A DNA stretch of 63,858 nucleotides from Chloroflexota bacterium (GTDB lineage: Bacteria; Chloroflexota; Anaerolineae; Promineifilales; Promineifilaceae): contig JAGOMA010000031.1 in assembly GCA_017993775.1 (NCBI GenBank), forward strand, positions 1 to 63,858, read 5' to 3'. Position 1 is the first letter of the stretch. Each line of letters starts with the position of its first letter. Below the pieces are notes generated by a model. That model saw nothing but the letters and a program-made list of their open reading frames with translations. It ran no database searches and had not been told where the DNA came from. Below are positions 16,567-25,775 of the stretch, piece after piece. A program made the position numbers and the translations under genes.

Positions 16567-18222
16567 ATGAAATTACAGCGCACGGCCGTTTCCTACCTCC
16601 TGTTTCCCCTTCTGTTTATCCTGCTTCTCGTGGGGAGGCCGCAGGGAACGGCCGTCCCCCCTGACCTTGCCGTTTATCCCTGGGTCTATCTGCGCGACGG
16701 CCGTCCGCTGGCCGACGACGAAGCTGTGACCAGCCTCATCGCGGTGGGCGATGTACTCCTCGGGCGGGGGGTCGCTGCCCAGCTTGATCCGCTGGGCGGC
16801 GTGGCCGCCTGGCTGGCTTCGGCCGACCTGACGCTGGGAAATTTAGAGGGCGTTATTTCCGTGACCCGTGACCCGTGTTCGGTGTATCCGTGCCTCTGGC
16901 AGCCATCTGCAAATCACGAATCACCCCTCACAAATCCCGGCGCACGCATCACCCTGACGATGCCGCTCACGGCCGTTTTCCAACTGCAGCACGCCGGTTT
17001 TGATCTGCTTGGTCTGGCCAACAATCACAGCCTGGACTACGGCGCGGCAGGCTTGGCGGAAACGGCCGTGCGCCTGCGACAGGCCGGTCTTGCGCCCATT
17101 GGCCTGCGAGAAGCAGGTCAAATATCCCCAGAAATTCGTGTAGCCAATAATATTCGTCTCGCTTTTTTGGCCTTCAACGTCGTGCCCGATCCGGCTGGCG
17201 CGCCGGATTCGTCGCTGGCGACGTGGGACGCACAGGGGGGTCCGGCGGTCATCGCCGCGGCCAAAGCGGCCGCCGACGCGGTGATCGTATCTGTGCATTG
17301 GGGGCTGGAATATGAGACACGGCCGTCGCCAACCCAAGAACGGCTGGCGCAGGAAATGTTAGCCGCTGGAGCCGATCTGGTTGTGGGCCATCACCCTCAT
17401 GTCGCCCAGCCGCTGGCCGTGACGCGCGGCGGCCTGGTGGCTTACAGCCTGGGTAATTTTGCCTTTGACCAGGAACTGCCGGAAACGCGGCCGGCGGTGG
17501 CCTTGCGCGCCTTGTTCGATGCCGACGGGCTGCGCGCCGTACAGGCCCTGCCGGTTCAGGCTGGACGGCGGCCACGGCTGCTGTCGCCGGAGGAAGCCGC
17601 GCCGCTGTGGGCGCAAATCGCGCCGCCGCCGCTGCGCCTTGGGTTCGCCTGCCAGGAGGTGGGCTGTGAGGCCGTGGATGTGCCGCAAACGGCCGTATCC
17701 GGCCAATTTTTTAGCGGCCAAATTGACTTGACAGGCGATGGCTTGCCGGAGACTGTGCGGCGGCAGGGGATGCAAATCACCATTTTCCAGGATGGCACGG
17801 CCGTGTGGCGAAGCCCGGCGGACTGGCGGGTAGTGGATGTGGCTCTGGGCGATCCGAATGATGACGGCCGTGGCGAAATCATGCTGGCTATTTGGCGGCG
17901 GGATGGCGCGGGTTACGAGCGCAGCCAGCCGTACATCGTTGGTTATCGCGGCGGCGTGTATGATTTGCTTTGGGGCGGCCGGCCGGTGGTGGACCCGATT
18001 CAAGAACTGGAATTGGGCGATGTAGATGGCGACGGCGTGCCAGAATTGGTTGTGATCACGCAGTTAGCGGCCGGGGAAGGGCAGGTCGTGTCGGTGTGGC
18101 AGTGGCAGGGCTGGACGTTTAGCCAGCAGTGGGTGAGTACGCCGGGTTGGTATGATGATCTGGTTCTGGTGGATGGAGGAGGGGAACGGCCGTTGCTAAG
18201 CGTGGTTCAGGGACGGCCGTGA
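16567..18222 (+). CDS. CapA-family metallophosphatase-like protein with C-terminal FG-GAP-like repeats
   Basis: A 551-residue secreted or anchored protein with one N-terminal hydrophobic helix. The CapA domain shows GDVLLGRG, LGNLEGVIS, GLANNHSLDYG, VSVHWGLEY, VVGHHPHV and YSLGNFAFDQ. These are the metal-binding motifs shared with poly-gamma-glutamate capsule protein CapA/PgsA and calcineurin-like folds. After residue about 390 come DLTGDGLPE, DPNDDGRGE and DVDGDGVPE, calcium-binding FG-GAP/VCBS-like loops. The gene is named by family only; no capsule operon is present. A TTG at 16531 is in frame but lies inside the repeat, so the ATG at 16567 is preferred. Confidence 0.87.
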   Translation: MKLQRTAVSYLLFPLLFILLLVGRPQGTAVPPDLAVYPWVYLRDGRPLADDEAVTSLIAVGDVLLGRGVAAQLDPLGGVAAWLASADLTLGNLEGVISVTRDPCSVYPCLWQPSANHESPLTNPGARITLTMPLTAVFQLQHAGFDLLGLANNHSLDYGAAGLAETAVRLRQAGLAPIGLREAGQISPEIRVANNIRLAFLAFNVVPDPAGAPDSSLATWDAQGGPAVIAAAKAAADAVIVSVHWGLEYETRPSPTQERLAQEMLAAGADLVVGHHPHVAQPLAVTRGGLVAYSLGNFAFDQELPETRPAVALRALFDADGLRAVQALPVQAGRRPRLLSPEEAAPLWAQIAPPPLRLGFACQEVGCEAVDVPQTAVSGQFFSGQIDLTGDGLPETVRRQGMQITIFQDGTAVWRSPADWRVVDVALGDPNDDGRGEIMLAIWRRDGAGYERSQPYIVGYRGGVYDLLWGGRPVVDPIQELELGDVDGDGVPELVVITQLAAGEGQVVSVWQWQGWTFSQQWVSTPGWYDDLVLVDGGGERPLLSVVQGRP

Positions 18223-18359
18223 ATCCGGCAAAATTCCTGCCATGAATTTCGTGCTTCTACAAGGAAATTGGGCATAATACGCGCCAAGAATAAGTTTTTT
18301 CGTACCGCGACGTTCCAACATATTCCTGGTCGGTGCGGCAAAATTGCGAGGTGAAAGAC

Positions 18360-18617
18360 ATGATGACCACATTATCTGCGAGATGTCCGGCGTGTCAGAC
18401 GATGATTCGTTTTGAAGCGAATCCTGAACTTGGTTCTTTTATTATTTGTGAGGAGTGTGAGGCAGAATTGGAAGTTGTGCAGCTCAGACCCCTGAAATTG
18501 AGTTGGGTGGATGAGGACGAGTACGACGATTTGGAGGATTATGCCCTCGACGAAGAAGATTTTGCAGACTTTGAAGATGACGCTTATGACGATCTAGACG
18601 ACGACGATGATTTTTAG
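18360..18617 (+). CDS. LysW-like zinc-ribbon protein with polyacidic C-terminus
   Basis: An 85-residue protein. Two CxxC pairs (CPACQ and CEECEAELEV) form a small zinc ribbon like LysW, the amino-group carrier protein of lysine and arginine biosynthesis. LysW normally ends in EDWGE, whose terminal Glu carries the substrate. Here the ribbon is followed by a 40-residue Asp/Glu tail ending in DDDDDF, so the carrier function is doubtful. The ATG at 18360 has GAGGTG upstream; a second ATG follows immediately. No lysine-biosynthesis gene is adjacent. Confidence 0.75.
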   Translation: MMTTLSARCPACQTMIRFEANPELGSFIICEECEAELEVVQLRPLKLSWVDEDEYDDLEDYALDEEDFADFEDDAYDDLDDDDDF

Positions 18618-18644
18618 GCGTTAAGCCTTTTACTTTGGTTGTTG

Positions 18645-18806
18645 GTGGAAACGGCCGTTTTCCTTCTTTTAGGTGGCGTGTTAAGGGGAGGGAAACGGCC
18701 GTTTTTTGTTTTCTGGCACAAATGCTGAACAATACATCCTGCGTGATTTTACAGACCCTAAGGGTTTGCTCGTAGATTGGTCTAATCTCAAACATTGGCC
18801 CAATCT
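18645..18806. repeat. Repeat-rich spacer: two octamer palindromes, an AAGGGTTTG half and an AGATTGG repeat
   Basis: Two GGAAACGGCCGTTT-type palindromes lie at about 18648-18661 and 18691-18704. GACCCTAAGGGTTTGC follows at 18754-18769, and then AGATTGGTCTAATCT and ATTGGCCCAATCT at 18774-18806. The spacer separates the LysW-like gene from the trans-sulfuration gene and contains all three repeat families of the window side by side. Confidence 0.7.
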
Positions 18807-18851
18807 GGAACCCCCGAAAGTTCACTACCAGCGAACCCATCGGAGCAAAAC

Positions 18852-20042
18852 ATGACACAATCTGATCAACCCGGAATTGGCACGCGCGCCGTGTGGGCGG
18901 GCGAAGAAACCCGCGCCTGGCAGGGCGCAACCCAGGTTCCTGTGGTCCACAGCGTCTCGTTTGGTTATGACGATTTGGACGAGTGGCTGCAAGTGGCTTT
19001 GGGCGAGAAGGCGGGGCATATTTACGGCCGTAACACCAACCCCACCGTCCATGCCTTCGAAGAAAAAGTGCGCCTGCTCGAAGGCGCAGAAGCCGCTACC
19101 AGCGCCGCGACCGGCATGGGCATCATCAGCAGCGCCCTGTTCGCCCTGTTGTCCCCCGGTGATCGGGTAGTCTCCGTTAAAGACACTTATGGCGGCACCA
19201 ACAAGCTCTTCACCGAATTCCTGCCGCGATTCCAGATAGACGTGGCCTTGTGCGACACCACCGACCATGAAGCCATCGAGGCCGAAATTGCCCAGGGCTG
19301 CCGCGTGCTTTATCTGGAAAGCCCCACAAACCCGACCGTGAAAGTGGTTGATTTGGCCCGGTTGGCGGCTGCGGGCCGCGCGGAGGGCGCGGTGGTGATG
19401 GTGGATAATACTTTTGCCACGCCTGTCAATCAGAACCCGCTGGCGTTAGGGGCGCATCTGGTTTTGCACAGCGCCACAAAATATCTGGGCGGCCACGCCG
19501 ACGCCTTGGGCGGCGTGATTTGCGGCGCGGCGGAGTTGGTGGCTCGGGTTTACCATTTCCGCGAGATTAACGGCGCGACATTAGACCCGATGTCGGCTTA
19601 TTTGCTGCTGCGCGGGCTGAAAACGCTGCACTTGCGGGTGCGCCAGCAAAACGAGAGCGCGGGCCAAATTGCCCGTTTCCTGGCGGGGCATACGGCCGTT
19701 GCCGATGTCTATTACCCCGGCTTGCCCTCGCATGCAGGCCACGAAATTGCTCGCCGGCAAATGCGCGGTTTTGGCGGGATGCTCAGTTTCCGGCTCAGGG
19801 AGGACAACCTCGATGCGGTGCGCCAGTTTTTGCCCCGGCTGAAATATGCCCATGCGGCCGCGAATTTGGGTGCAGTGGAAACGATTGTTGGCCCGCCGGC
19901 GACCACGAGTCATGTGGAATGTACCCCGGCCGAACGGGCGGCGGCGGGTATTCCCGAGAGCCTGGTGCGTTATTCCACAGGCATTGAAGACACGGTCGAT
20001 TTAATCGCGGATCTCGATCAGGCGCTGCAAATTTTTGGTTAA
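18852..20042 (+). CDS. PLP-dependent trans-sulfuration enzyme (cystathionine gamma-synthase/lyase family)
   Basis: A 396-residue cytosolic enzyme of the Cys/Met metabolism PLP family. Visible motifs are YGRNTNPTVHAFEEKV, the glycine-rich SAATGMGIISSALF, DNTFATPVNQNP and HSATKYLGGHADALGG, with the PLP lysine at about residue 210. Members act as cystathionine gamma-synthase, gamma-lyase, methionine gamma-lyase or O-acyl-homoserine sulfhydrylase; the exact reaction cannot be fixed here. GGAG precedes the ATG by 7 bases. A TTG upstream at 18795 is inside the repeat and rejected. Confidence 0.93.
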   Translation: MTQSDQPGIGTRAVWAGEETRAWQGATQVPVVHSVSFGYDDLDEWLQVALGEKAGHIYGRNTNPTVHAFEEKVRLLEGAEAATSAATGMGIISSALFALLSPGDRVVSVKDTYGGTNKLFTEFLPRFQIDVALCDTTDHEAIEAEIAQGCRVLYLESPTNPTVKVVDLARLAAAGRAEGAVVMVDNTFATPVNQNPLALGAHLVLHSATKYLGGHADALGGVICGAAELVARVYHFREINGATLDPMSAYLLLRGLKTLHLRVRQQNESAGQIARFLAGHTAVADVYYPGLPSHAGHEIARRQMRGFGGMLSFRLREDNLDAVRQFLPRLKYAHAAANLGAVETIVGPPATTSHVECTPAERAAAGIPESLVRYSTGIEDTVDLIADLDQALQIFG

Positions 20043-20217
20043 CCGTTGGCGCAGCACGCTGCCCTGTTTCTTGGCTGTTGGCGAGAGGCTTGCCTGTCAC
20101 TGCGGCGGGGTTATGATTGGCGGGCGAGACGGCCGTCTGAATATCCGCTTAACGACCAGCCCACCCTGGCGCGGCGCGGGTTAAAATGGCCCTACTTCAT
20201 TCTCGACGAGGTTAATT

Positions 20218-21462
20218 TTGTTAAACAAATTGAAGACCATGGATCGGCGGCTGCTCACCGTTCTGCTCATTGTGTTTGTGCAGATGCTGGGCGCGGCCAT
20301 GATTATGCCGATTTTGCCCTTGTACGCGCAGCGCGAATTTGGCATGTCGCCCCAGACAATTACGTTGTTGGGCACATCTTTTTTTGCGGCGCAGTTTATC
20401 GCCGGGCCATATTTGGGGCGATTGTCGGATAAATACGGCCGTCTTCCCATCCTCATCATCAGCCAGGTGGGAACGGCCGTTAGCTTTCTCATGCTCGCTC
20501 TCGCGCCCTCGGTTTCCATCCTCTTTCTGGCCCGTATTCTCGATGGCATCACCGGCGGCAATATCATCGTCGCCCAGGCGTACATTACCGATATTACCCC
20601 GCGCAAAAAACGCACCGAATCTCTGGGGTACATCTTTGCCGCTTTTGGGCTGGGGTTCATTTTTGGCCCCGCTTTAGGCGGCCTCTTGTCGGCGGCTTTA
20701 GGGCCGCGTGTGCCCTATATCATTGCCGCTGTCGCCGCCACTCTTGTCGTCTTAATGACCTGGTTCACCCTCGACGAAACCGTAACCCCGGAACAACGGG
20801 AAATAAACCGCAAATTCAACAAACACAGCATCGGCTTCGCCGCCATCACAAAAAATTCATCCCTGCTGCTTATCTTGTTTATCGCCTTTGTCGGACAATT
20901 TGGTCTGGGCCTGCTGCAAGCCACTTTCGCCCTGTTTGGCGAAGCAGTGTTATTCGCCGGTTACAGCGAAAACATGATCAGTCTCGGTATTGGCATTATG
21001 CTGACTTTGGTGGGGGTGGGACAGTTTGTCACCCAAGCCGTGCTGCTGCCAAAAGCCCTCAAACGATACGATGACGCGCTGCTGGTGGTCTTTGGCCTTG
21101 TTCTGCGGACCGTTGGTTTATTTGTTTTTGCCGCTTTGGCCACGCCCTTGTTGGGCGGCGTGGCTTCTGTGATGTTTGCCGCCGGTATTGGCTTTATGAT
21201 GCCGCCGCTGCAATCGCTCACCACCACCACCGTCGCCGATGAACTGCGCGGTGGTGTTTTGGGCGTTTACCAATCCACCATCAGCCTGTCTACCATTTTT
21301 AGTACGGCCATTGCCGGCACAATTTTTGCCCTGAACCCGGCCAGTCCATACTGGTTGGGCGCGGGGTTGTCGCTTGTGGTGATGGCGCCTGCGTTGGTAT
21401 TGGTGCGTCGCACCGGGGCCGGCCGCCGCAAACCGGCCTCGCTTACAATTTCGGCCGATTGA
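20218..21462 (+). CDS. Major facilitator superfamily transporter (TetA-like drug:proton antiporter)
   Basis: A 414-residue protein with twelve hydrophobic helices. Motif A between helices 2 and 3 reads GRLSDKYGRLPIL, and a related GYIFAAFGLGFIFGPALGGL motif occurs in helix 5, as in the 12-helix DHA1 drug:proton antiporters related to TetA. The start is either TTG 20218, with GAGG 7 bases upstream, or ATG 20239 with only GAAG. I list the former. The substrate is unknown. Confidence 0.9.
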   Translation: MLNKLKTMDRRLLTVLLIVFVQMLGAAMIMPILPLYAQREFGMSPQTITLLGTSFFAAQFIAGPYLGRLSDKYGRLPILIISQVGTAVSFLMLALAPSVSILFLARILDGITGGNIIVAQAYITDITPRKKRTESLGYIFAAFGLGFIFGPALGGLLSAALGPRVPYIIAAVAATLVVLMTWFTLDETVTPEQREINRKFNKHSIGFAAITKNSSLLLILFIAFVGQFGLGLLQATFALFGEAVLFAGYSENMISLGIGIMLTLVGVGQFVTQAVLLPKALKRYDDALLVVFGLVLRTVGLFVFAALATPLLGGVASVMFAAGIGFMMPPLQSLTTTTVADELRGGVLGVYQSTISLSTIFSTAIAGTIFALNPASPYWLGAGLSLVVMAPALVLVRRTGAGRRKPASLTISAD

Positions 21463-21564
21463 CATAAAGCGTCAATTCTGCTGGTCCGCAAATGCGACAT
21501 TTGCGCAGTTGGCTAAACTGGAAGGGCTGGCTGCTCTTCCTCTAGATATTTTAGGAGAATTGAT

Positions 21565-22515
21565 ATGAAAATTGGAATCGTTGGGAGTGGGATGGTGGGA
21601 GCTACGGCTGCCTACGCCTTGTTGATGCGTGGTGTGGGGCGGGAAATTGTGATGGTGGATAAGTTTGAAAAGCGCGCCATTGCCGAAGCCGCCGATTTGT
21701 TGCACGCGGTCCCATTTGCGCACCCTCTGACCATTCGCGCCGGAGGTTACGCCGATTTGAAGGGCAGCCGGGTGGTCATTATGTCGGCCGGCGTGGGGCA
21801 GAAACCTGGGGAAACCCGGCTGGAACTGCTTTCACGGAATGCGGCCGTTTTCCGCGAAGTGATTCCGCAGATATTCACCCATGCGCCGGATGCCATTTTG
21901 ATTGTGGCCACCAACCCGGTAGACGTGATGACCCATCTGTCGGCGCAATATGCGGCTGAATTTGGCATTCCGTCGCATCGCATCGTTGGCTCCGGCACGA
22001 CATTGGATACGGCGCGGTTCCGGGCGCTGCTTGGGCAGCATTTGCACATCGATTCTACGCACGTTCACGCTTATGTCATTGGCGAACATGGCGATTCGGA
22101 AGTGCTGGCCTGGTCGCTGGTGAATGTTGGCAATATCCCGCTGGATGATTTTTGCCGCACCCATACGTGCAATTTGGACCAAGCCATGCGCCATGAGATT
22201 GAAGAATCGGTGCGAAAGGCTGCATATCGTATCATCGAAGGCAAAGGGGCGACCTACTATGGCGTTGGCAGCGCTTTGGCGCGGATTGTCAGCAATATTT
22301 TGGGCAACCGGCGGGCCATCATGACGGTGTGTACGCCGATGCCCGATATTGCCGGAGTGAAGGATGTGACGGTGGCTTTGCCGCATATTGTCGGCGGTGA
22401 AGGTGTGGAGGATACGTTCTTCTTGCCCCTGAGCGCCGCCGAGGAAGCGGCTTTGCATCGCAGCGCGGCCACGATTCGGCAGGCGATTGATGAGTTGGAA
22501 GGGAAACAGGGGTAG
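21565..22515 (+). CDS. ldh: L-lactate dehydrogenase
   Basis: This 316-residue NAD-dependent enzyme interconverts pyruvate and L-lactate. The nucleotide loop [14 protein letters not shown] is at residues 4-17. The substrate-specificity loop reads [15 protein letters not shown]; the Gln at the discriminating position favours lactate over malate dehydrogenase, where Arg is found. The catalytic His175 lies in GEHGDSE. A strong AGGAGA lies upstream. It probably regenerates NAD during fermentation of sugars. The downstream FGGY kinase gene is convergent, with 41 bases between stops. Confidence 0.95.
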   Translation: MKIGIVGSGMVGATAAYALLMRGVGREIVMVDKFEKRAIAEAADLLHAVPFAHPLTIRAGGYADLKGSRVVIMSAGVGQKPGETRLELLSRNAAVFREVIPQIFTHAPDAILIVATNPVDVMTHLSAQYAAEFGIPSHRIVGSGTTLDTARFRALLGQHLHIDSTHVHAYVIGEHGDSEVLAWSLVNVGNIPLDDFCRTHTCNLDQAMRHEIEESVRKAAYRIIEGKGATYYGVGSALARIVSNILGNRRAIMTVCTPMPDIAGVKDVTVALPHIVGGEGVEDTFFLPLSAAEEAALHRSAATIRQAIDELEGKQG

Positions 22516-22556
22516 AGATTGGGAACAGCAAATCGGGGAGGGGAGCTAACGGCCGT

Positions 22557-24116
22557 TTACCGTGCCGGGTAGCCGGTGACATCGCGGATGGTTTCGTAGA
22601 GGGGTTTGAGATTTTTGTACATTTTTTTGTAAACGCCATGGTACAGATCGTTGTAGAGGCGGTGGTTGGCGGCATTGGGTTCAAAGGTGTCGCCAACGCG
22701 GGTCATGGCGGAAACGGCCGTGTCAAAATCGCTATGCAGCCCCAACCCTACGGCCACATCAATGGCCGCGCCCAAGCCCGACGCTTCGTAGACATGCGGG
22801 CGGGAGGCCGGTAAACCAAACACATCGGCGGTGATTTGCATGGCCGCGTCGGACTGCGATCCACCGCCGGCGGCCCGCAGTTCAGTTATCGCCACATGGC
22901 TGCGCTTTTCGGTCCGTTCCTTGCCCTCGCGCAGCGCATAAACAATGCCTTCTAAAATCGCCCGGTAAAAATGGCCGCGTGTGTGTACATCGCCCCAACC
23001 GATAATGGCCCCTTTGGCTTCTGGCCCGGGCACGCGTAGTCCTGGCGACCAAAACGGCTGCAGCATCAGCCCCATCGAGCCGGGCGGCACATCGGCTACC
23101 AGATGGTCGAATAATTCCTCGGTGGGCAGACCGCGTTCCGAGGCCAACTGTTCTTCGCGCAGGCCAAATTCTCGCCGGAACCAGGTTACCATCCAGAAGC
23201 CGCGAAACACCTGGAATTCCAGATTGTAGGCATGGGGCACGGCCGATGGATAAGGCGGCAGCAGGGGAATGACTTCGACGTATTTTTTGTGGGTGGTGTT
23301 GATGGTGGCCGTGGTGCCAAAACTAAGCGCTGCGACGTTGGGAGCCAGCGCGCCGGACCCGATCACTTCACAGGCTTTGTCGGCGGCGGTGGCGATGAGG
23401 GGCAGTCCGGCGGGAATGCCGGTGGCCGCCGCCGCCGCAGCGGTGATGGCGCCCAGACGTTCCGTTGGCTGGACCAGTTCCGGCAGGTAGCTGCGCGGCA
23501 CATTGACCACCTGCCATTTCCAATCCCATGATTTAGACCAGTTTTGCGCTTTGTAATCGAACGGCATGTAACCGACCTGGCAGCCGACAGAATCGGCATA
23601 ACGGCCGGTGAGTTTGTGCGTGAGGTAGCCGGAAAGGTAGAGGTATTTGTCGGTCTTGGCCCAGATGTCTGGCTGGTGTTTGTTGATCCAGTTGGCTTCG
23701 ACTTCTGATTGCAGGTAGACGGCCGTTTCCTTCATGCGCGCCAGGGTAAAGCCCAGGCCCCACAAACCGCCAACGGGTTTGAGGCCTTCTGTGCGGCGTT
23801 GATCTAGCCACAGGATGGCCGGGCGGAGTGGACGGCCGTCTTTCCCCACATTCACCACTGTTGCCCGCTGGGTTGTTAACCCAACCCCGGCAATCCGTTC
23901 TTTATCGATCTCATTTGCCGCCCAAAGCTGCTGGCAGGCAGCGCAAATGGCCGCCCAAAAAACGTCCGGGTCTTGCTCAGCCCAGCCGGGTTTTAGCGAA
24001 ACGTAAGGCTCGAAATAGACCTGCGATTTGTGCAGCAGGTTGCCTTGCAAATCAAAAATGAGGGCGCGTACGCTTTGGGTTCCGTTGTCGATTGTCAGAA
24101 TCAGGTCGCGGTTCAT
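22557..24116 (-). CDS. FGGY-family carbohydrate kinase
   Basis: A 519-residue sugar or polyol kinase. The N-terminal phosphate loop is [25 protein letters not shown] forms the substrate region. [13 protein letters not shown] and the C-terminal [20 protein letters not shown] motif complete the ATP site. The family includes xylulokinase, glycerol kinase and ribulokinase; residues do not let me choose between them. The ATG at 24116 starts the conserved fold; an upstream in-frame TTG at 24209 only adds unstructured residues. The gene is divergent from the PH/AlbA_2 gene. Confidence 0.93.
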   Translation of the reverse strand: MNRDLILTIDNGTQSVRALIFDLQGNLLHKSQVYFEPYVSLKPGWAEQDPDVFWAAICAACQQLWAANEIDKERIAGVGLTTQRATVVNVGKDGRPLRPAILWLDQRRTEGLKPVGGLWGLGFTLARMKETAVYLQSEVEANWINKHQPDIWAKTDKYLYLSGYLTHKLTGRYADSVGCQVGYMPFDYKAQNWSKSWDWKWQVVNVPRSYLPELVQPTERLGAITAAAAAATGIPAGLPLIATAADKACEVIGSGALAPNVAALSFGTTATINTTHKKYVEVIPLLPPYPSAVPHAYNLEFQVFRGFWMVTWFRREFGLREEQLASERGLPTEELFDHLVADVPPGSMGLMLQPFWSPGLRVPGPEAKGAIIGWGDVHTRGHFYRAILEGIVYALREGKERTEKRSHVAITELRAAGGGSQSDAAMQITADVFGLPASRPHVYEASGLGAAIDVAVGLGLHSDFDTAVSAMTRVGDTFEPNAANHRLYNDLYHGVYKKMYKNLKPLYETIRDVTGYPAR

Positions 24117-24278
24117 GGTTTTGCCGGATGGTGTTGTCGGACGAAGCGGCGGGTGTAACGGCCGTGCCGCAGCGTCGCGGGGCTGAACGAGGGATTCTCT
24201 CGTCGCCACATTCTACTAGATTGTCCGGCAGATGCACACCGTTGCCGTCTGCGTGGCCAGTTGATACCATTAGCTGTT

Positions 24279-25277
24279 ATGAAATCAACCATCCTGATCA
24301 TCAAACTCAGCCCATTTGTGTTTATCAAACGGCTGGCTGTCCTTGAATTTATCTTTGCCTTTTTGCCGACGGTTTTGGCACTGGTTTTTGGCGTGGAGCG
24401 CTATTACGCCGCGTCGATTGCCGCCAGAACGGTGTCGTTTTCGATTGTGTTGACGGCCGTTACCACCACCATCCAAATTTTTATCATTGCCCTGGTCTTT
24501 ATCTGGTGGTATGTGCCTTCTTACGTGGTCGGCACGGAGCGCATCACCCTGGTGCGCGGCGGCATGTTCGAGGCCAGAGAACTGGCCCGCACCTACGCCA
24601 TCACCCAAATTGAAGTGGCGCAAGGCGCTTTGGGGCGCAAATTTGATTACGGCACGCTGGCGCTGTTTACGTCGGATGCCGCCCAGCCGGTTCACCTGCG
24701 CGATGTCCCGAATCCGGCGCAGTATGCGCGACTGATTGAAGAAATGGTGCTGCCGGAGCTGGCCCCCCAGGCTCAGTCTGAGGGCTTGCCGCCGCCGGCG
24801 CTGATCGCCGCCGGCGAAACGCAGCATGTGGAATTTAAGGCCAGCTTGCAGTGGGATTATCGGCAAGAAAAGCGCAACAAAGATTTATACGAACCGGTGA
24901 TGAAAAATTTGGCGGCGTTTATGAACACCGTCGGCGGAGTGGTGCTGATTGGCGTGGCCGATGATGGGCAGGTTTTGGGGCTGACGCCGGATTATCAGAC
25001 CATGGGCAAACAGGACAGCGACGGGTTTGAGAATGTGTTTAACATGGCCTTCAACACCATGATTGGCGCAGAGTACCGGCAGTTTGTAGATGTTTCGTTT
25101 CCGGTGGTGGCGGGACAGCAGATTTGCATGGCGGCGGTACGGCCGTCGCCGGAGCCGGTTTTTTTGACCCACAAAGGGGAAGAGCGATTTTACATTCGCA
25201 CCGGCAACACCAGTCAATGGCTAACCGTGAGTAAAGCCGCGCGTTTTATCCGCACACGGTTTAACGGTGGTGGATGA
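24279..25277 (+). CDS. Membrane protein fusing bacterial PH-like domain and AlbA_2 (Schlafen-type) domain
   Basis: A 332-residue protein. Two N-terminal transmembrane helices (residues about 20-40 and 52-80) are followed by YVVGTERITLVRGGMFEARE and the rest of a bPH_2-like domain to about residue 160. From residue 180 an AlbA_2 domain follows: HVEFKASLQWDY, NLAAFMNTVGGVVLIGVADD, then FYIRTGNTSQWLTV. AlbA_2 domains occur in Schlafen-like and RecG-like DNA or RNA-binding proteins. Tethering one to a membrane PH domain is unusual. The function is unknown. Confidence 0.8.
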   Translation: MKSTILIIKLSPFVFIKRLAVLEFIFAFLPTVLALVFGVERYYAASIAARTVSFSIVLTAVTTTIQIFIIALVFIWWYVPSYVVGTERITLVRGGMFEARELARTYAITQIEVAQGALGRKFDYGTLALFTSDAAQPVHLRDVPNPAQYARLIEEMVLPELAPQAQSEGLPPPALIAAGETQHVEFKASLQWDYRQEKRNKDLYEPVMKNLAAFMNTVGGVVLIGVADDGQVLGLTPDYQTMGKQDSDGFENVFNMAFNTMIGAEYRQFVDVSFPVVAGQQICMAAVRPSPEPVFLTHKGEERFYIRTGNTSQWLTVSKAARFIRTRFNGGG

Positions 25278-25319
25278 AGCATGATGCGTGATGCCTTTGA
25301 GGTCACGCATCATGCTTCA
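25275..25319. terminator. Perfect 17-base-pair hairpin between convergent genes
   Basis: TGAAGCATGATGCGTGA at 25275-25291 is exactly complementary to 25303-25319, with an 11-base loop. It begins at the stop codon of the PH/AlbA_2 gene and lies before the stop of the leftward small gene, so it probably serves as a bidirectional terminator. Confidence 0.8.
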
Positions 25320-25325
25320 CGTTTC

Positions 25326-25571
25326 CTAAATAACCATACCGCCTTCGCCAGATGGGTCGGCGGGGGTTAACGGCCGTGTCACGGCTTCCAGCCAACGCCC
25401 GGCTGCAACCAGGCTTAGACCTACATGATGCAAACCCAGACGAACCATGCCCTGGCGCGCCGCTCGCCGGTTGAGCGCCGGTGCTAAATCGTGCCGCTCT
25501 GTTTCCTTCCGTTGTCGATCCAACAAGAGCAAATACGCTAACTCAAACTGAAATGGGGATGTCGGTATCAT
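25326..25571 (-). CDS. Small hypothetical protein (81 residues)
   Basis: An 81-residue basic protein with a central hydrophobic patch (GLHHVGLSLVAAGRW). I do not recognise it. It is accepted because AGGAGGTAAGC, one of the strongest ribosome-binding sites in the window, sits directly before the ATG at 25571, and because it ends at a clear hairpin terminator. A longer reading to 25871 lacks support. Confidence 0.6.
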   Translation of the reverse strand: MIPTSPFQFELAYLLLLDRQRKETERHDLAPALNRRAARQGMVRLGLHHVGLSLVAAGRWLEAVTRPLTPADPSGEGGMVI

Positions 25572-25775
25572 GCTTACCTCCTGGTGTCTACACCCGCTGT
25601 TTGTTTCTTTGATATTTAAAGCATACTCGCCATACCTGACACCTTCTGTCAGCATTGTTTGGCGGTTTTTGCAACCAGGTCTCTTCTTGGGTGATACGGC
25701 CGTTTTTCCCCGTATACTATCCACAGTTGGCCGGCTGCGACCCGGCCAACAAACCAATTTTAAGGAGCGAAAACC

